A stretch of DNA of 64,000 nt from Verrucomicrobiaceae bacterium (lineage in GTDB: Bacteria; Verrucomicrobiota; Verrucomicrobiia; Verrucomicrobiales; Verrucomicrobiaceae): positions 1 to 64,000 of the forward strand of contig CANIBP010000004.1 in NCBI GenBank assembly GCA_947466075.1, in the 5' to 3' direction. Of this stretch, positions 9,027 to 18,448 are shown piece after piece. The notes beneath the pieces were generated by a model that was given only the letters and a program-made list of their open reading frames with translations, did no database searches and was not told the DNA's origin. Both the position numbers and the translations under genes were made by a program. How positions within the stretch are numbered: the first letter of the stretch is position 1; every line of letters starts with the position of its first letter.

Positions 9027-12000
9027 ATGCTCAAGAAACCCATCCTCACGCTTCTCTTAGCGACGCTGGCCTCCTCCGCACTTTACGCCCAAGATGGTTT
9101 CAAGCCGCTCTTCAACGGCAAGGACCTCAGCGGCTGGGATGGGAATCCGGAGCTGTGGAAGGTGGAGAATGGCGAGATCGTGGGCACGACGACGGGGCCG
9201 GAGCAGTTGAAGTACAATCAGTTCCTCATCTGGCGGGGCGGGGTGGTGAAGAATTTTGAGCTGCGGGCGAAGGTGCGGGTGTCGGCGAGCAATTCGGGCA
9301 TCCAGTATCGCAGCCGCGAGTTTCCAGAGGCGGGGAAGTGGTCGGTGGGCGGGTATCAGTGTGACATCCACTCGGCCGCGCCTAACAATGCGATGGTCTA
9401 TGGCGAGAAGTGGGGCGGCATTCTAGTGCAGAACGGCCAGAGCGTGGTGATAGATCCCGAGGGCAAAAAATGGCTCGTGGCCGAACGTGAGCCGGTGAGC
9501 GTGGACATCGCGCAATGGCATGACTACACGATCATCGCGCAGGGGAATCATCTCGTGCATCAAATCGACGGCAAGGTGGCGATCGACCTCGTGGACTACG
9601 GCGCGAAGACGCAGTTGCTGGAGGGCATCCTCGCGTTTCAGCTTCATCGCGGCCCGGCGATGGTTTTGCAGGTGAAGGACGTGCTGCTCAAAGAGTTGCC
9701 GGAGACTCCGGTGACGGCTTTTGACCCAAAACTGATCGTGAACGCCAAACCGGTCGAAAAGGCGAAAAATGAGCCCAAAGCCAAACCGAAGGCCGAAACG
9801 GCTGCGGCACCGATCAAGGCACCATCCGAGTGGAAATGGCTCTGGAGCGACTCACCGGACTCGAAGAGCGCGGCGCGGTTGAAGAAGGAGTTCGATCTCG
9901 GTGACGCGAAGGTGAAGGAGGCGATGCTGCGCGTGAGTTGCGACAATGGCGCGGAGGCTTTTCTCAATGGCGAGCGCGTTTTGACGAATCCCGACTGGCA
10001 GCGGCCGACGCAGGCGAATGTGACGAAAGCACTGCGCAGCGGCAAAAACGAGCTGCGGGCCGAGGCGACGAACAAGGGCAGCGCGGCGGGTTTTCTCGCG
10101 GTGCTGACGCTGAAGCTCGCGGATGGAAGCGAGCGCGTGATCTTCACCGATGCATCGTGGTCCGCTGCGGCACCGGCGACGGAGGAGTGGAAGCCGGCGA
10201 AGGTGGTGAACACGTATGGCAACAAACCGTATGGCGAGATCTTTGATCGTTCGCGGCAGAAGGAGACGAAGCCGACCTCGGATGAAGTCATTGCGCCGAA
10301 GGACATCAAGACGCTGCCGGGCTTCAAGGTGGAGATGCTGCACAAAGTGTCCAAAGAGAGCGAGGGCTCGTGGGTAGGCCTCACGGTCGATGATCGCGGC
10401 CGGTTGCTTGCCACGGATCAATATGGCGGTCTGTTCCGCGTCACGCCGCCGCCGGTGGGCAGTGGTGACAAGGCGCAGGTGGAGAAACTCAGCGCCGAGA
10501 TCAATGGCGCGCATGGGCTGCTGTATGCCTTCGACAGTCTTTATGCGCTGGTGAATGAGAAGCCGAATGTCGCGGGCCTGTATCGACTGCGCGACACCCA
10601 GGGCACGGGCCAGTTCGATGAGAAGACGCTGCTGCGCGAGATCAAAGGCCAGGGCGAGCATGGCAATCACAGCATCACGCTCTCGCCGGACGGAAGGAGT
10701 CTCTACATCGCGTGTGGAAACGGAACCGCGCAGCCGACGATCGAGCACACACGCGGCTCGCGGCCCTTTGCCGATGATCAAGTGGTGCCGCGCACGAGCA
10801 AAGGCGCTGAGTTTTCCGACACGGAGCCGCAGGCCTTCACGTGCAAGGTTTCGCCGGATGGAAAACGCTTTGAGATGATCGCCGATGGCCTGCGCAATCA
10901 CTTCGACACGGCCTTCAACGCGCTCGGCGATCTCTTCACCTATGACAGCGACATGGAGTGGGATGCGGGCACGCCGTGGTATCGACCCACGCGCATCTAT
11001 CACCTCGTCAGCGGCGGCGATTACGGCTTTCGCGAGTCTTCTGGCAAACTGCTCGGCTACTGCCCGGACATCATTCCGCCGCTGGTCGATGTGGGCCCAG
11101 GTTGCCCGACGGGCGTCGTCAGCGGACTCGGCGCGGCATTTCCCGCGAAGTATCAGCACGCGATCTATGCCTGCGACTGGACCTATGGCACGCTTTACGC
11201 CGTGGTGCTCACACCGAAGGGCGCGGGCTACGACGCGAAGCTGGAGGAGTTCGTCTATGGCAAGCCGTTGCCGCTCACCGATGCCGTGATCGGCAAGGAC
11301 GGCGCGATGTATTTCGCCATTGGTGGACGTCGCACGCAGTCGGCGCTGTATCGCGTCACGTATAAGGGCAAGGAGAGCACCGCGCCAGCCGCCGCGCCCG
11401 TCGAGACGCCGGAGCACAAGCTGCGTGTCGAGCTGGAGCGCCTGCACGAGGAAGGCACCGGCCCTGAGGCCATCGACAAGGCGTGGCCGCATCTCGGTCG
11501 TGCGGATCGTCTCGTGCGCTACGCCGCCCGCGTGGCCATCGAGCGCCAGTCGGCGAAGCTGTGGGCCGCGCGTGCTTTGAAGCAAAGCGAACCCTGGGCG
11601 GTGATCGAGAGCGGTGTCGCGCTCGCTCGCATGGGAGGAAAAGAACATCAGGCCGCCTTGCTCACGATGCTGAATGCGCTCGACTTTGCACAGCTCGATG
11701 CCGCGCAGCAGCTCGCGCTCGTGCGTGTGTATCAAATCAGCCTCGCTCGCAACGGCCTGCCGGAAGGTGATTCGCTCGCGAAGACCCTCGCGCGACTCGA
11801 TGCGGTGTTTCCGGCGAAGACGAACGATCTCAATCGCGAGCTGTCGCGCACGCTCGCAGCGCTCGGTTCCTCCGAAGTCATCGCGGAGACGATCCAGCTC
11901 ATGCGCACGGCGAAGGACGATCCTGTGTCGTGGCTCTCCATCGAACGCATGGCCCGCAACGACCGCTACGGCCCGAATTTCCTCCGCAGCGGCGACGCAC

Positions 12001-12773
12001 GGCCGAACACGCAGCAGATCGCGTATGCCTACGGCCTGCGCTTTGCCAAGAACGGCTGGACGCCGGAGCTGCGCCGCGAGTTCTTCGCGTGGTTTGCCAA
12101 AACGGGCCCGTGGCTCGGCGGCAACCAGTTCCGCGGCTTCATCGACACGATTCGCAATGACGCGCTCGCCTCTGTGCCGGACGCGGAGGAGCGCAAGAAG
12201 CTCGCCGTGCTCGCCACGCCCAAGTTCATCGCCACCAAGCCCGAGGCGATCAAGCCACCGAAAGGCCCGGGCAAGGCCTACACCGTCGATGAAGTCACCG
12301 CTTTGGCCTCGAAGGTGCAAAGCGGCCGCAGCTTCGACCGCGGGCGCGAGCTCTTCATCGCCGCCGCTTGCCAGGCCTGTCATCGCCTCGGCAACGAAGG
12401 CGGCGGAGTCGGCCCCGATCTCACCGCCGCAGGCAATCGCTACACGCTGCGCGACCTTGTCGAGAACATCGTCGATCCCAGCAAGGTCATCTCCGACCAA
12501 TACGAAAGCAGCATCATCGAGCTAAGGAACGGCAACACCATCATCGGTCGCATCACCGGCGAAGAAGGCGGCTTCCTCCAAGTCGCCACCAATCCCGCCG
12601 CCCCCGGCGAGATCACCGAAGTGCGAAGCGACAAGATCAAGTCCCGCAAAGCCTCGCCCACTTCGCTCATGCCTCCAGGAATGATCAACAGCATGAACCC
12701 CGAAGAACTCGCCGACCTCCTCGTCTACATCCTTTCGGGTGGTGATAAGCGGGGCAAAATGTTCAAGAAGTGA
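9027..12773 (+). CDS. DUF1080 / PVC dehydrogenase / c-type cytochrome fusion protein
   Basis: A 1248-residue exported multidomain protein. After the signal peptide (about 1-21) comes a DUF1080 (3-keto-disaccharide hydrolase) domain at ~24-225, with FNGKDLSGW and a NSGIQYRS beta-sandwich core. A Lys/Ala/Pro linker follows (~238-262), then a galactose-binding-like beta domain (~265-390). A PVC-type membrane-bound dehydrogenase beta-propeller (~425-790) begins LPGFKVEMLH, and a HEAT-like alpha-helical stretch (~800-1080) follows. The C-terminus is a PVC cytochrome c domain with heme motif C1115-QAC-H1119. The architecture suggests cleavage or oxidation of a sugar with electrons passed to heme. 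It ends 53 bp before the next sulfatase start. Confidence 0.87.
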   Translation: MLKKPILTLLLATLASSALYAQDGFKPLFNGKDLSGWDGNPELWKVENGEIVGTTTGPEQLKYNQFLIWRGGVVKNFELRAKVRVSASNSGIQYRSREFPEAGKWSVGGYQCDIHSAAPNNAMVYGEKWGGILVQNGQSVVIDPEGKKWLVAEREPVSVDIAQWHDYTIIAQGNHLVHQIDGKVAIDLVDYGAKTQLLEGILAFQLHRGPAMVLQVKDVLLKELPETPVTAFDPKLIVNAKPVEKAKNEPKAKPKAETAAAPIKAPSEWKWLWSDSPDSKSAARLKKEFDLGDAKVKEAMLRVSCDNGAEAFLNGERVLTNPDWQRPTQANVTKALRSGKNELRAEATNKGSAAGFLAVLTLKLADGSERVIFTDASWSAAAPATEEWKPAKVVNTYGNKPYGEIFDRSRQKETKPTSDEVIAPKDIKTLPGFKVEMLHKVSKESEGSWVGLTVDDRGRLLATDQYGGLFRVTPPPVGSGDKAQVEKLSAEINGAHGLLYAFDSLYALVNEKPNVAGLYRLRDTQGTGQFDEKTLLREIKGQGEHGNHSITLSPDGRSLYIACGNGTAQPTIEHTRGSRPFADDQVVPRTSKGAEFSDTEPQAFTCKVSPDGKRFEMIADGLRNHFDTAFNALGDLFTYDSDMEWDAGTPWYRPTRIYHLVSGGDYGFRESSGKLLGYCPDIIPPLVDVGPGCPTGVVSGLGAAFPAKYQHAIYACDWTYGTLYAVVLTPKGAGYDAKLEEFVYGKPLPLTDAVIGKDGAMYFAIGGRRTQSALYRVTYKGKESTAPAAAPVETPEHKLRVELERLHEEGTGPEAIDKAWPHLGRADRLVRYAARVAIERQSAKLWAARALKQSEPWAVIESGVALARMGGKEHQAALLTMLNALDFAQLDAAQQLALVRVYQISLARNGLPEGDSLAKTLARLDAVFPAKTNDLNRELSRTLAALGSSEVIAETIQLMRTAKDDPVSWLSIERMARNDRYGPNFLRSGDARPNTQQIAYAYGLRFAKNGWTPELRREFFAWFAKTGPWLGGNQFRGFIDTIRNDALASVPDAEERKKLAVLATPKFIATKPEAIKPPKGPGKAYTVDEVTALASKVQSGRSFDRGRELFIAAACQACHRLGNEGGGVGPDLTAAGNRYTLRDLVENIVDPSKVISDQYESSIIELRNGNTIIGRITGEEGGFLQVATNPAAPGEITEVRSDKIKSRKASPTSLMPPGMINSMNPEELADLLVYILSGGDKRGKMFKK

Positions 12774-12826
12774 GACCAGCGAAGTTATCGACAACTCGTC
12801 CCAAACCCAACGTTTCACAGCCCACC

Positions 12827-14164
12827 ATGCGACATCTCCTCCTGCTCTCTTTGTTCCTCTGCGGCTTCGCTCATGCCGCCACCACGCCGAACATCGTCCT
12901 TATCTTCATCGACGACATGGGCTATGCGGACATCGGCCCGTTCGGTAACAAAGAGGTGCGCACGCCGCATCTGGATAAGTTTGCGACCGAGGGCATGAAG
13001 TTTACGAGTTTTTATGCGACGCCGGTTTGCTCCATGTCTCGCGCTTGCCTGATGACAGGCTGCTACAACACTCGCGTCTCCATTCCTGGTGTGCTTTTTC
13101 CGCGAGATACCATCGGCTTGCACTCCGACGAGGTCACGCTGGCCGAGATCGTGAAACAGAAGGGCTACGCGACCTGCGCCATCGGCAAATGGCATCTCGG
13201 GCACTACCCAGAGTTCATGCCAACGCGTCAGGGCTTTGATCATTACTTCGGACTGCCCTACAGCAACGACATGCAAGCCGGACGCAAAGAGATGCCGCCG
13301 CTGCCGCTCTATGATGACGAGAAGGTCATCGAGACACAGCCTGATCAATCCCAACTCACTCGCCGCTACACGGAACAAGCCGTGAAGTTCATCCGCGAGC
13401 ACAAGGAAGCGCCGTTTTTTATCTATCTGCCTCACACAATGATCCACGGGCCTCTGGCTGCTTCGGAGGCCTTCATAGGCAAGAGCAAAATGGGCCTGAT
13501 TGGCGATGCTATCGAGGAGATTGACTGGTCCGTTGGTCAGATCATGACCACGCTTCAGGAACTCAAGCTCGATGACAACACGCTCGTCATCTTCACCTCT
13601 GACAATGGCCCCGCAGGTCGCGCGGCACCACCTTTGCGTGGCAACAAAGGCACCAACTTCGAAGGCGGCGTGCGCGAGCCCTGCATCATGCGCTGGCCCG
13701 GCAAGATCCCCGCTGGCACGATATGCAATCAGATCGCCGGCAACATCGACATCCTGCCCACCTTTGCCAAACTCGTCGGCATCGAGCCAGCGAAGGACCG
13801 CATCCTCGATGGGCGTGACATCACCCCGCTCATGTTCAATGCCAATGCTGGCCCCGTGCGTGACACGCATCTCTACATCGGCGGTAACAATGCCGCAGCC
13901 ATTCGCCAAGGTGATTGGAAGCTCTTCCTCAAAGGCGACGCTGCCGACAAGAAAGCCAAGAAAGCGGCTGGCAAAACCAAGCCCCCCAAAGGCGGCCCCG
14001 TGCCCAGTCTTTACAACCTCGCGACCGACCCCGGCGAAACCCAAGACGTCGCCGCCGCCAATCCCGAAATCGTCGCCCGTCTCAAGCAAGAACTGCTCAG
14101 CCGTGAGGCAGAGATCCAGGTGAACAAACGGCCAGCGGGGAAACATGCCGAAGGGGCGAAGTAG
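12827..14164 (+). CDS. Secreted sulfatase with unusual CSMSR maturation motif
   Basis: A 445-residue S1 sulfatase with a signal peptide (about 1-17, ending AHA). I chose the ATG at 12827; the frame is open 57 bp further up to a GTG, but only this start begins with the signal peptide. Motifs are NIVLIFIDDMGY, TPHLDKFATEG, GKWHLGHYPEF and FTSDNGPAGRAAP. The expected maturation motif reads Cys68-Ser-Met-Ser-Arg followed by ACLMTG, so the Pro/Ala position holds Met. A Lys/Ala-rich insertion lies near residues 365-385 and the tail is basic. It resembles N-acetylgalactosamine-6-sulfatase/arylsulfatase A types. Whether Cys68 is converted to formylglycine is the open question. Confidence 0.85.
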   Translation: MRHLLLLSLFLCGFAHAATTPNIVLIFIDDMGYADIGPFGNKEVRTPHLDKFATEGMKFTSFYATPVCSMSRACLMTGCYNTRVSIPGVLFPRDTIGLHSDEVTLAEIVKQKGYATCAIGKWHLGHYPEFMPTRQGFDHYFGLPYSNDMQAGRKEMPPLPLYDDEKVIETQPDQSQLTRRYTEQAVKFIREHKEAPFFIYLPHTMIHGPLAASEAFIGKSKMGLIGDAIEEIDWSVGQIMTTLQELKLDDNTLVIFTSDNGPAGRAAPPLRGNKGTNFEGGVREPCIMRWPGKIPAGTICNQIAGNIDILPTFAKLVGIEPAKDRILDGRDITPLMFNANAGPVRDTHLYIGGNNAAAIRQGDWKLFLKGDAADKKAKKAAGKTKPPKGGPVPSLYNLATDPGETQDVAAANPEIVARLKQELLSREAEIQVNKRPAGKHAEGAK

Positions 14165-14418
14165 TCACCGAACAAGCACAGAGATCTCATCATCCACACG
14201 AATCGAGCCGCTCTTTGCTATGCGTTCCCGCTAGATCGTCGATCCATGCGCCAACATGCACTTCTGTCTTCCTTACGCTTAGCGAGTATGAAAGTGGACC
14301 GAACGCAGCGGATGCAAAAGTGGCTGGATTGACAAGGGGGTGATGCTGCTCTTTTTGGTCCATCATCTTCCATTCTTACAGCATCAGCTTGCCTCCAATG
14401 CCGCAACCAATTCTCTCC

Positions 14419-16872
14419 ATGTTTCGCTGTTTAACTCTTATTCTGGCAGTTGGATCACCGCTTTTCGTGGCTGCCAAGGAGCCTGAGATCGACCTCGACA
14501 AGTTTAAGCTTACCTTTAGCGATGAGTTCGATGGCAACCAACTCGACACCAAGAAATGGCAAGCGCCGGAGATGCCGCGACAAGGGAGTTGTTGATGGGT
14601 GAAGTCACTGGCCACGGTAAGCGAGGGTGCGCTGCATCTTGGCATTCTTCTGAGTGATGATCCCGTGCTGCGCTACGACTGCGCGGCCGTGCGGACGCGG
14701 AAGGACTATGATCCGAAGCAGACGATGTTTGCGCAGCGTTACGGCTACTTTGAGGCGCGTGCGAAGCTGCCGAAGAACATGAAGTCGGACTACTGGGCCG
14801 CGTTTTGGATGATGTGCGGTAACGTGAACAGTGCGGACACCCGCGAAGGCATCGAGGCGGACATCTTGGAGAGTTTCCAACAGTCCAACGTGCCGCGATA
14901 TGGCATGAACTTCCACTGGGACGGTTACGGCGCGAAGCACAACGCCACTGGCATCAAACTCGCACCGACTCCTGAGTTGGCCGATGGCGAGTTCCACCGA
15001 TTCGGCATGTATTGGGACGAGCACTACTACGTGGCCTTCTTTGACGGTCGGGAAGTGGGTCGCACGAATTTGATCGGACTCGGCAGCAAAGACAACGGCA
15101 AGACAATCTCTCAAGGTCCGTGCCAAAAGCACGGCTACTTGAAGTTGAGTTGTGAGGCCGCAGCGTGGGCAGGAGCCACCAACGAATGGGAAAAGGACCC
15201 GACGAAGGAAGATGAGTTCGTGGTCGATTATGTGCGCGTTTATGAAGGCACGCTGCCTGCGCCGGTGGAGGCGACCATTCCCGTGCAGATTCAAATTGAT
15301 TTAGCGAAACCGACTGGTCCGCTCAAACCCATCTGGCGCTTCTTCGGGGCGGATGAGCCCAACTACGCTTACATGAAGCACGGCAGCGAGCTGCTCGGTG
15401 AACTCGGTGAATTGAAGAAGGACGAGGTGTTTTTCCGCACGCATAGTTTGCTCAGCACTGGCAAGGGCGAGCACGGATTGAAATGGGGCTCAACCAACGC
15501 CTACACGGAAGATGCCGCAGGAAATCCAGTCTATGAGTGGACCATCGTGGACCGCATCTTTGACACCTATCGCGAGAAAGGTGTGCGGCCTTATGTGCAG
15601 ATCGGCTTCATGCCGCAGGCGCTTTCGACGAAGCCGGAGCCGTATCGGCATCACTTCCCCAATGCGAGATACGAGGATCTGTTTGGGGGCTGGGCGTATC
15701 CGCCGAAGGACTACGCGAAGTGGGAAGAGCTTGTGTATCAATGGGCGAAGCATTGTGTCGAAAAGTATGGCGAGAAGGAAGTGCTGCATTGGTATTGGCA
15801 GACCTGGAATGAGTCGAACGTCGACTATTGGAAAGGAACTCGTGAGGGCTTCTTCAAGCTGCACGACCACGCCATCCGTGCGGTGCGCCGCGCCATACCT
15901 GGAGCGAAGGTCGGTGGTCCTGATCTCGCTCAAGGCAAGGGCGGCGACTTTTTGGAAGCCTTTCTCAACCACTGCCTCAAGGGCACCAACCTGGCCAGCG
16001 GCGAGAAAGGCACGCCGCTCGATTTTATTTCCTTCCATGCCAAAGGCAACCCGAAGCAAGTCGATGGACACGTGCGCATGGGGATCTCCAGCCAGCTCAA
16101 TGACATCGACGGTGCCTTCGGCGTGGTCGCAAAGCATCCTGAACTCAAGCACACACCCATCGTCATCGGCGAGTCCGATCCCGAAGGTTGCGCCGCATGC
16201 AAAGGTGACAACCTCGCCTATCGAAACGGCACCATGTATTCCAGCTACACCGTCGCTAGCTTCCCTCGCAAACTCGACCTCGCTGAGAAGCATGGCGTCA
16301 ATCTGGAAGGCGCACTCACGTGGGCGTTTGAGTTTGAGGACCAGCCTTACTTCGCTGGTTTTCGCACGCTCGCCACCAATGGCATCGACAAGCCCGTGCT
16401 CAATACCTTCCGCATGTTCTCACGCATGAGCGGAGATCGACTCCGGGTGGAGAGCGATGCCGCCGTTTCCCTCGAAGACATGCTCAAAACAGGCGTCCGC
16501 GATAAGCCCGACATTTCCGCCCTCGCCGCGCGCGAAGGCAAGCGCATCACCATCCTAGCATGGCATTACCACGACGATGATCTCTCTGGACCCGAAGCGA
16601 GTATCACGGTTCAACTCACGAACACTCCCGAAGGCAATCCCAAGCTCACCCGTACGCTCATCGATGAAGGTCACTCGAACTCCTTCATCGTCTGGCAAGT
16701 CCTCGGCTCTCCTCAAAAGCCCACCGCCGATCAGATTCGCCTGCTGGAAGAAGCTAGTCAGCTAGAGAAAGCCACGGACAAGACTGAGCTGAAGTCTGAG
16801 AACGGAAACACCGAGATCAGCTTCAAGCTCGCACGTCAGGGCGTAACACTCGTGGAGTTGGAGTGGCCTTAG
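14419..16872 (+). pseudogene. GH16-GH39 bifunctional glycosidase gene interrupted by in-frame TGA
   Basis: One reading frame carries a signal peptide (start ATG 14419; ATG 14398 also possible) and the beginning of a GH16 domain (FSDEFDG, then RQGSC). It then meets TGA at 14593-14595 and continues open for 757 codons after it. The continuation holds the rest of GH16, with the catalytic motif EADILE (an ExDxxE form), then a GH39-like barrel with the acid/base motif WNESN and a nucleophile candidate in IGESDPEG. Homologous GH16 proteins have a basic residue before the Trp that follows here, so CGA to TGA is the simplest explanation. Without read-through the product is a 58-residue exported fragment. 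GH16 would cut beta-galactan or beta-glucan, GH39 beta-xyloside-like bonds. Confidence 0.8.
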
Positions 16873-16958
16873 ATGCTTCTCCTTTGCTGCCCTGATTTAA
16901 TCTTGCGCGCACTGCGTTTGGTGGGCACTCTCCGCGCCCCGCTTTGAGGCGGAATGTT

Positions 16959-17900
16959 ATGGCTGACACTGCAAAAACCTCCATCGGCATCGACTTCGGT
17001 GGCACCTCCGTGAAACTCGGCGTGTGCCGGGGCGATGAACTCCTCGTCATCGACGAGCCCATCCCCACCGTCCAGTTCCACGGCCCGGCCGCGCTCATTG
17101 GCGAGATGGCTGCTCGTGTCGCGAAGCTACAACAGAAATACCCGGACATCTGCGCCATCGGCGTCGGCGTTCCCGGTCTCGTTGATTTCGACCATGGCTT
17201 CGTGCATGAGCTGACGAACGTTCCCGGCTGGAAGCATGTCCCGCTCAAGGCGATCCTCAGCGAAAAAACCGGCCTCCCGGTGCTCGTCGAAAATGATGCG
17301 AACGCGATGGCCTACGCCGAGTTTCGCTACGGTGCCGCACGTGGTTTGAAAAACGTCATCGGTCTCACCATGGGCACTGGCATCGGCGGTGGGCTCGTAT
17401 TGGATGGCAAAATGTTTCGCGGCAGCGGCTTTGCGGCGGGCGAGATCGGCCAGATGAGCATTCATTTCGACGGCAAGCCCGGCCACTACGGCAATCTCGG
17501 TGCGTTGGAGAAATACACCGGAAATCAGCAGATCGCCGAGCACGCCGTATTGCGCTACGCCGAGGCCGGGATCGATAAAGACATCGCGGACTGCACACCC
17601 AAGAAGATCGCGGATGCCGCGCAGGCAGGCGATGACATCGCGCGTCAAATCTGGGGCGAAGTAGCCGACTGGCTCGGTACCGCCATCGCCAGCATCGCGT
17701 GGTTGCTCAATCCCGAAGCCTTCGTCATCGGTGGTGGCGTTGCGCAGGCCGGTGATCTGATCTTTGCACCGCTCAAACGCAAAGTGCAGAGCATGCTCAG
17801 CACGGTGGTTTGGGAACGCCTGCAAATTATGCCAGCCCGCTTTAGCAATGAGGCTGGCATCATTGGCAATGCCGCGCTGGCGGCGGACGCGGTCGTATGA
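16959..17900 (+). CDS. ROK family sugar kinase lacking the zinc-binding cysteines
   Basis: A 313-residue cytoplasmic ROK kinase, starting at the ATG at 16959 (an in-frame TTG 15 bp upstream is less likely). The N-terminal phosphate loop IDFGGTSVKLG is at 11-21, the catalytic ENDANAMAYAE segment near 110, and LTMGTGIGGG forms the second phosphate loop. The family signature CxCGxxGCxE is replaced by HYGNLGALE, so the structural zinc ligands are missing. It should phosphorylate a hexose, such as glucose, N-acetylglucosamine or N-acetylmannosamine, using ATP. It follows the GH16-GH39 gene by 86 bp and could act on sugars freed by this cluster. Confidence 0.88.
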   Translation: MADTAKTSIGIDFGGTSVKLGVCRGDELLVIDEPIPTVQFHGPAALIGEMAARVAKLQQKYPDICAIGVGVPGLVDFDHGFVHELTNVPGWKHVPLKAILSEKTGLPVLVENDANAMAYAEFRYGAARGLKNVIGLTMGTGIGGGLVLDGKMFRGSGFAAGEIGQMSIHFDGKPGHYGNLGALEKYTGNQQIAEHAVLRYAEAGIDKDIADCTPKKIADAAQAGDDIARQIWGEVADWLGTAIASIAWLLNPEAFVIGGGVAQAGDLIFAPLKRKVQSMLSTVVWERLQIMPARFSNEAGIIGNAALAADAVV

Positions 17901-17917
17901 CCGCATAAATGTCAGGA

Positions 17918-17947
17918 TTGACCTTTACTGGTCGTTTCTGGTATTAC
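17918..17947 (+). promoter_or_regulatory. Candidate sigma-70 promoter with extended -10
   Basis: TTGACC (17918-17923) is followed after 18 bp by TATTAC (17942-17947), preceded by TG at 17939-17940 as in an extended -10. The start codon of the next gene is only 7 bp beyond, so the transcript would be leaderless or nearly so. Matches are 5/6 and 4/6 to the sigma-70 boxes. No experimental support. Confidence 0.35.
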
Positions 17948-17953
17948 CATACC

Positions 17954-18448
17954 ATGAAACGCATCTTGCTTATCACCCTGTTGTGCGGCTTTGCCCTGAG
18001 TGCTTGGTCGTTGCCGGTAAATAACGGCTTTTTTATCGCCGGCCAGAATGATGAAGGCACAACCCTCGAAGAATGGTTTCGTGTCGAATCCCAGTGGTCA
18101 GCGGCGGCGAAATTGCCTGGAACTTGGGCGGCGGTGCAGGGCAGTCCCAACGCTCAGCAAACGGAAACAACTGGCGCTGTTTTTGGCGTCGTTGCTTCAC
18201 GGGCATTGGTGGAGCGCAATGCGGACGGTGCCATCACGGCGGTGATCGCACAGTTTGATCCGGCCAAACAGAACGGTGGCGCTGCAGCGCTTGCCAAGCG
18301 TCTCACCACCAGCATTGGCGTATTCCAAGGCAACACCACATGGACCACGCAAGGCATTGATAAAGTCAATGTCGGCAAAGAACTCATCATCACGCTGCAT
18401 CAGCAGGCCAGCATGGTCAGCGTGACGCTCACGCGGTCGAAAGCATGA
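17954..18448 (+). CDS. Secreted hypothetical protein coupled to a C39-like peptidase
   Basis: A 164-residue exported protein of unknown function, with a signal peptide (about 1-22, ending SLP). The mature part is rich in Gln, Ala and Thr and predicted to be mixed alpha/beta; I see no known motif. The ATG at 17954 was preferred to an ATG at 17909 because it starts the signal peptide directly. Its last codons overlap the next start as ATGA, so the C39-like peptidase is translationally coupled to it. The pair probably works together in the periplasm, but I do not recognise the family. Confidence 0.7.
   Translation: MKRILLITLLCGFALSAWSLPVNNGFFIAGQNDEGTTLEEWFRVESQWSAAAKLPGTWAAVQGSPNAQQTETTGAVFGVVASRALVERNADGAITAVIAQFDPAKQNGGAAALAKRLTTSIGVFQGNTTWTTQGIDKVNVGKELIITLHQQASMVSVTLTRSKA

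Noticed and set aside
9852-12500. Long antisense open frame of 882 codons opposite the DUF1080 fusion
   Set aside because: Arg- and Ala-rich with no motif, and fully opposite a gene with clear domains; high GC coding DNA often gives such shadows.
14593-14595. Selenocysteine at the in-frame TGA
   Set aside because: The position is not catalytic, homologues have a basic residue there, and no selenocysteine insertion hairpin was recognised downstream.
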